From: Bacillota bacterium
GTDB taxonomy: Bacteria; Bacillota; Clostridia; Christensenellales; Aristaeellaceae
NCBI GenBank assembly: GCA_023392395.1
Contig: JAEVZE010000076.1
Span: 1 to 5,593, forward strand
DNA length: 5,593 nt
Reading direction: 5' to 3'
In this document: positions 5,553-5,593 of the stretch, piece by piece
Layout of the letters: each line of letters opens with the position of its first letter
Numbering within the stretch: position 1 is the stretch's first letter
Notes under the pieces: generated by a model
Seen by the model: the letters and a program-made list of their open reading frames with translations, nothing else
The model's database searches: none
Told to the model about the DNA's origin: nothing
Program-made: the position numbers and the translations under genes

Positions 5553-5589
5553 AAGCGATGGGCGGGGCGCAACGCCCCGCCCATCGCTT
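5553..5589. terminator. Perfect 17-bp hairpin after rhaA, probable terminator
   Basis: The arms 5553-5569 and 5573-5589 are exact reverse complements around the loop CAA; the stem is very GC-rich (core GGGCGGGGCG). It begins 11 bases after the rhaA stop. On the + strand only TT ends the stem and then CGGA, so the usual U tract is missing. On the - strand the stem is followed by a T-rich run (complement of 5539-5554), so it may terminate a converging gene to the right, or work in both directions. Confidence 0.72.
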
Positions 5590-5593
5590 CGGA

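Overview
The window reads as a moderately GC-rich piece of a Bacillota genome, most likely of class Clostridia. Three things suggest this: a YlmC/YmxH-type sporulation protein, strong Shine-Dalgarno sites close to GGAGGTGAT, and sigma-A-like promoters with TATAAT boxes. The species cannot be named from the sequence. The window holds five complete genes and one gene cut by the left edge. All but the cut gene lie on the + strand.

Left part (1-652). A membrane-anchored alpha/beta hydrolase runs leftward off the window, so only its first 160 codons are present and its nucleophile is missing. Its promoter (571-600, - strand) has perfect TTGACA and TATAAT hexamers. It lies in the short region shared with the divergent ylmC-like gene.

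Middle part (653-4153). The ylmC-like gene is followed by a sigma-A promoter. A 16-bp sequence closely resembling an NrdR box sits between that promoter's -35 and -10 elements. Next come nrdR, repressor of ribonucleotide reductase genes, then a PhoB/PhoP-type response regulator and a two-TM PAS-containing histidine kinase. The gaps between these three genes are 54 and 27 bp, with no terminator or convincing promoter in them, so they probably form one operon. A clean rho-independent terminator (4131-4153) closes it. The likely nrdR autoregulation would therefore also affect the two-component system. The nrdR start is odd: the family's conserved N-terminus and the ribosome binding site both point to a CTG codon at 1001, not the in-frame GTG at 992.

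Right part (4154-5593). L-rhamnose isomerase (rhaA) has its own promoter (4214-4242) and all expected metal and catalytic residues. A perfect 17-bp hairpin follows its stop. Its T-rich flank is on the - strand side, so it may serve a converging gene beyond the window.

I see no mobile element, CRISPR array, tRNA or rRNA, and no clearly new multi-gene system. The most interesting points are the nrdR start codon and the NrdR-box-like operator in the nrdR promoter.
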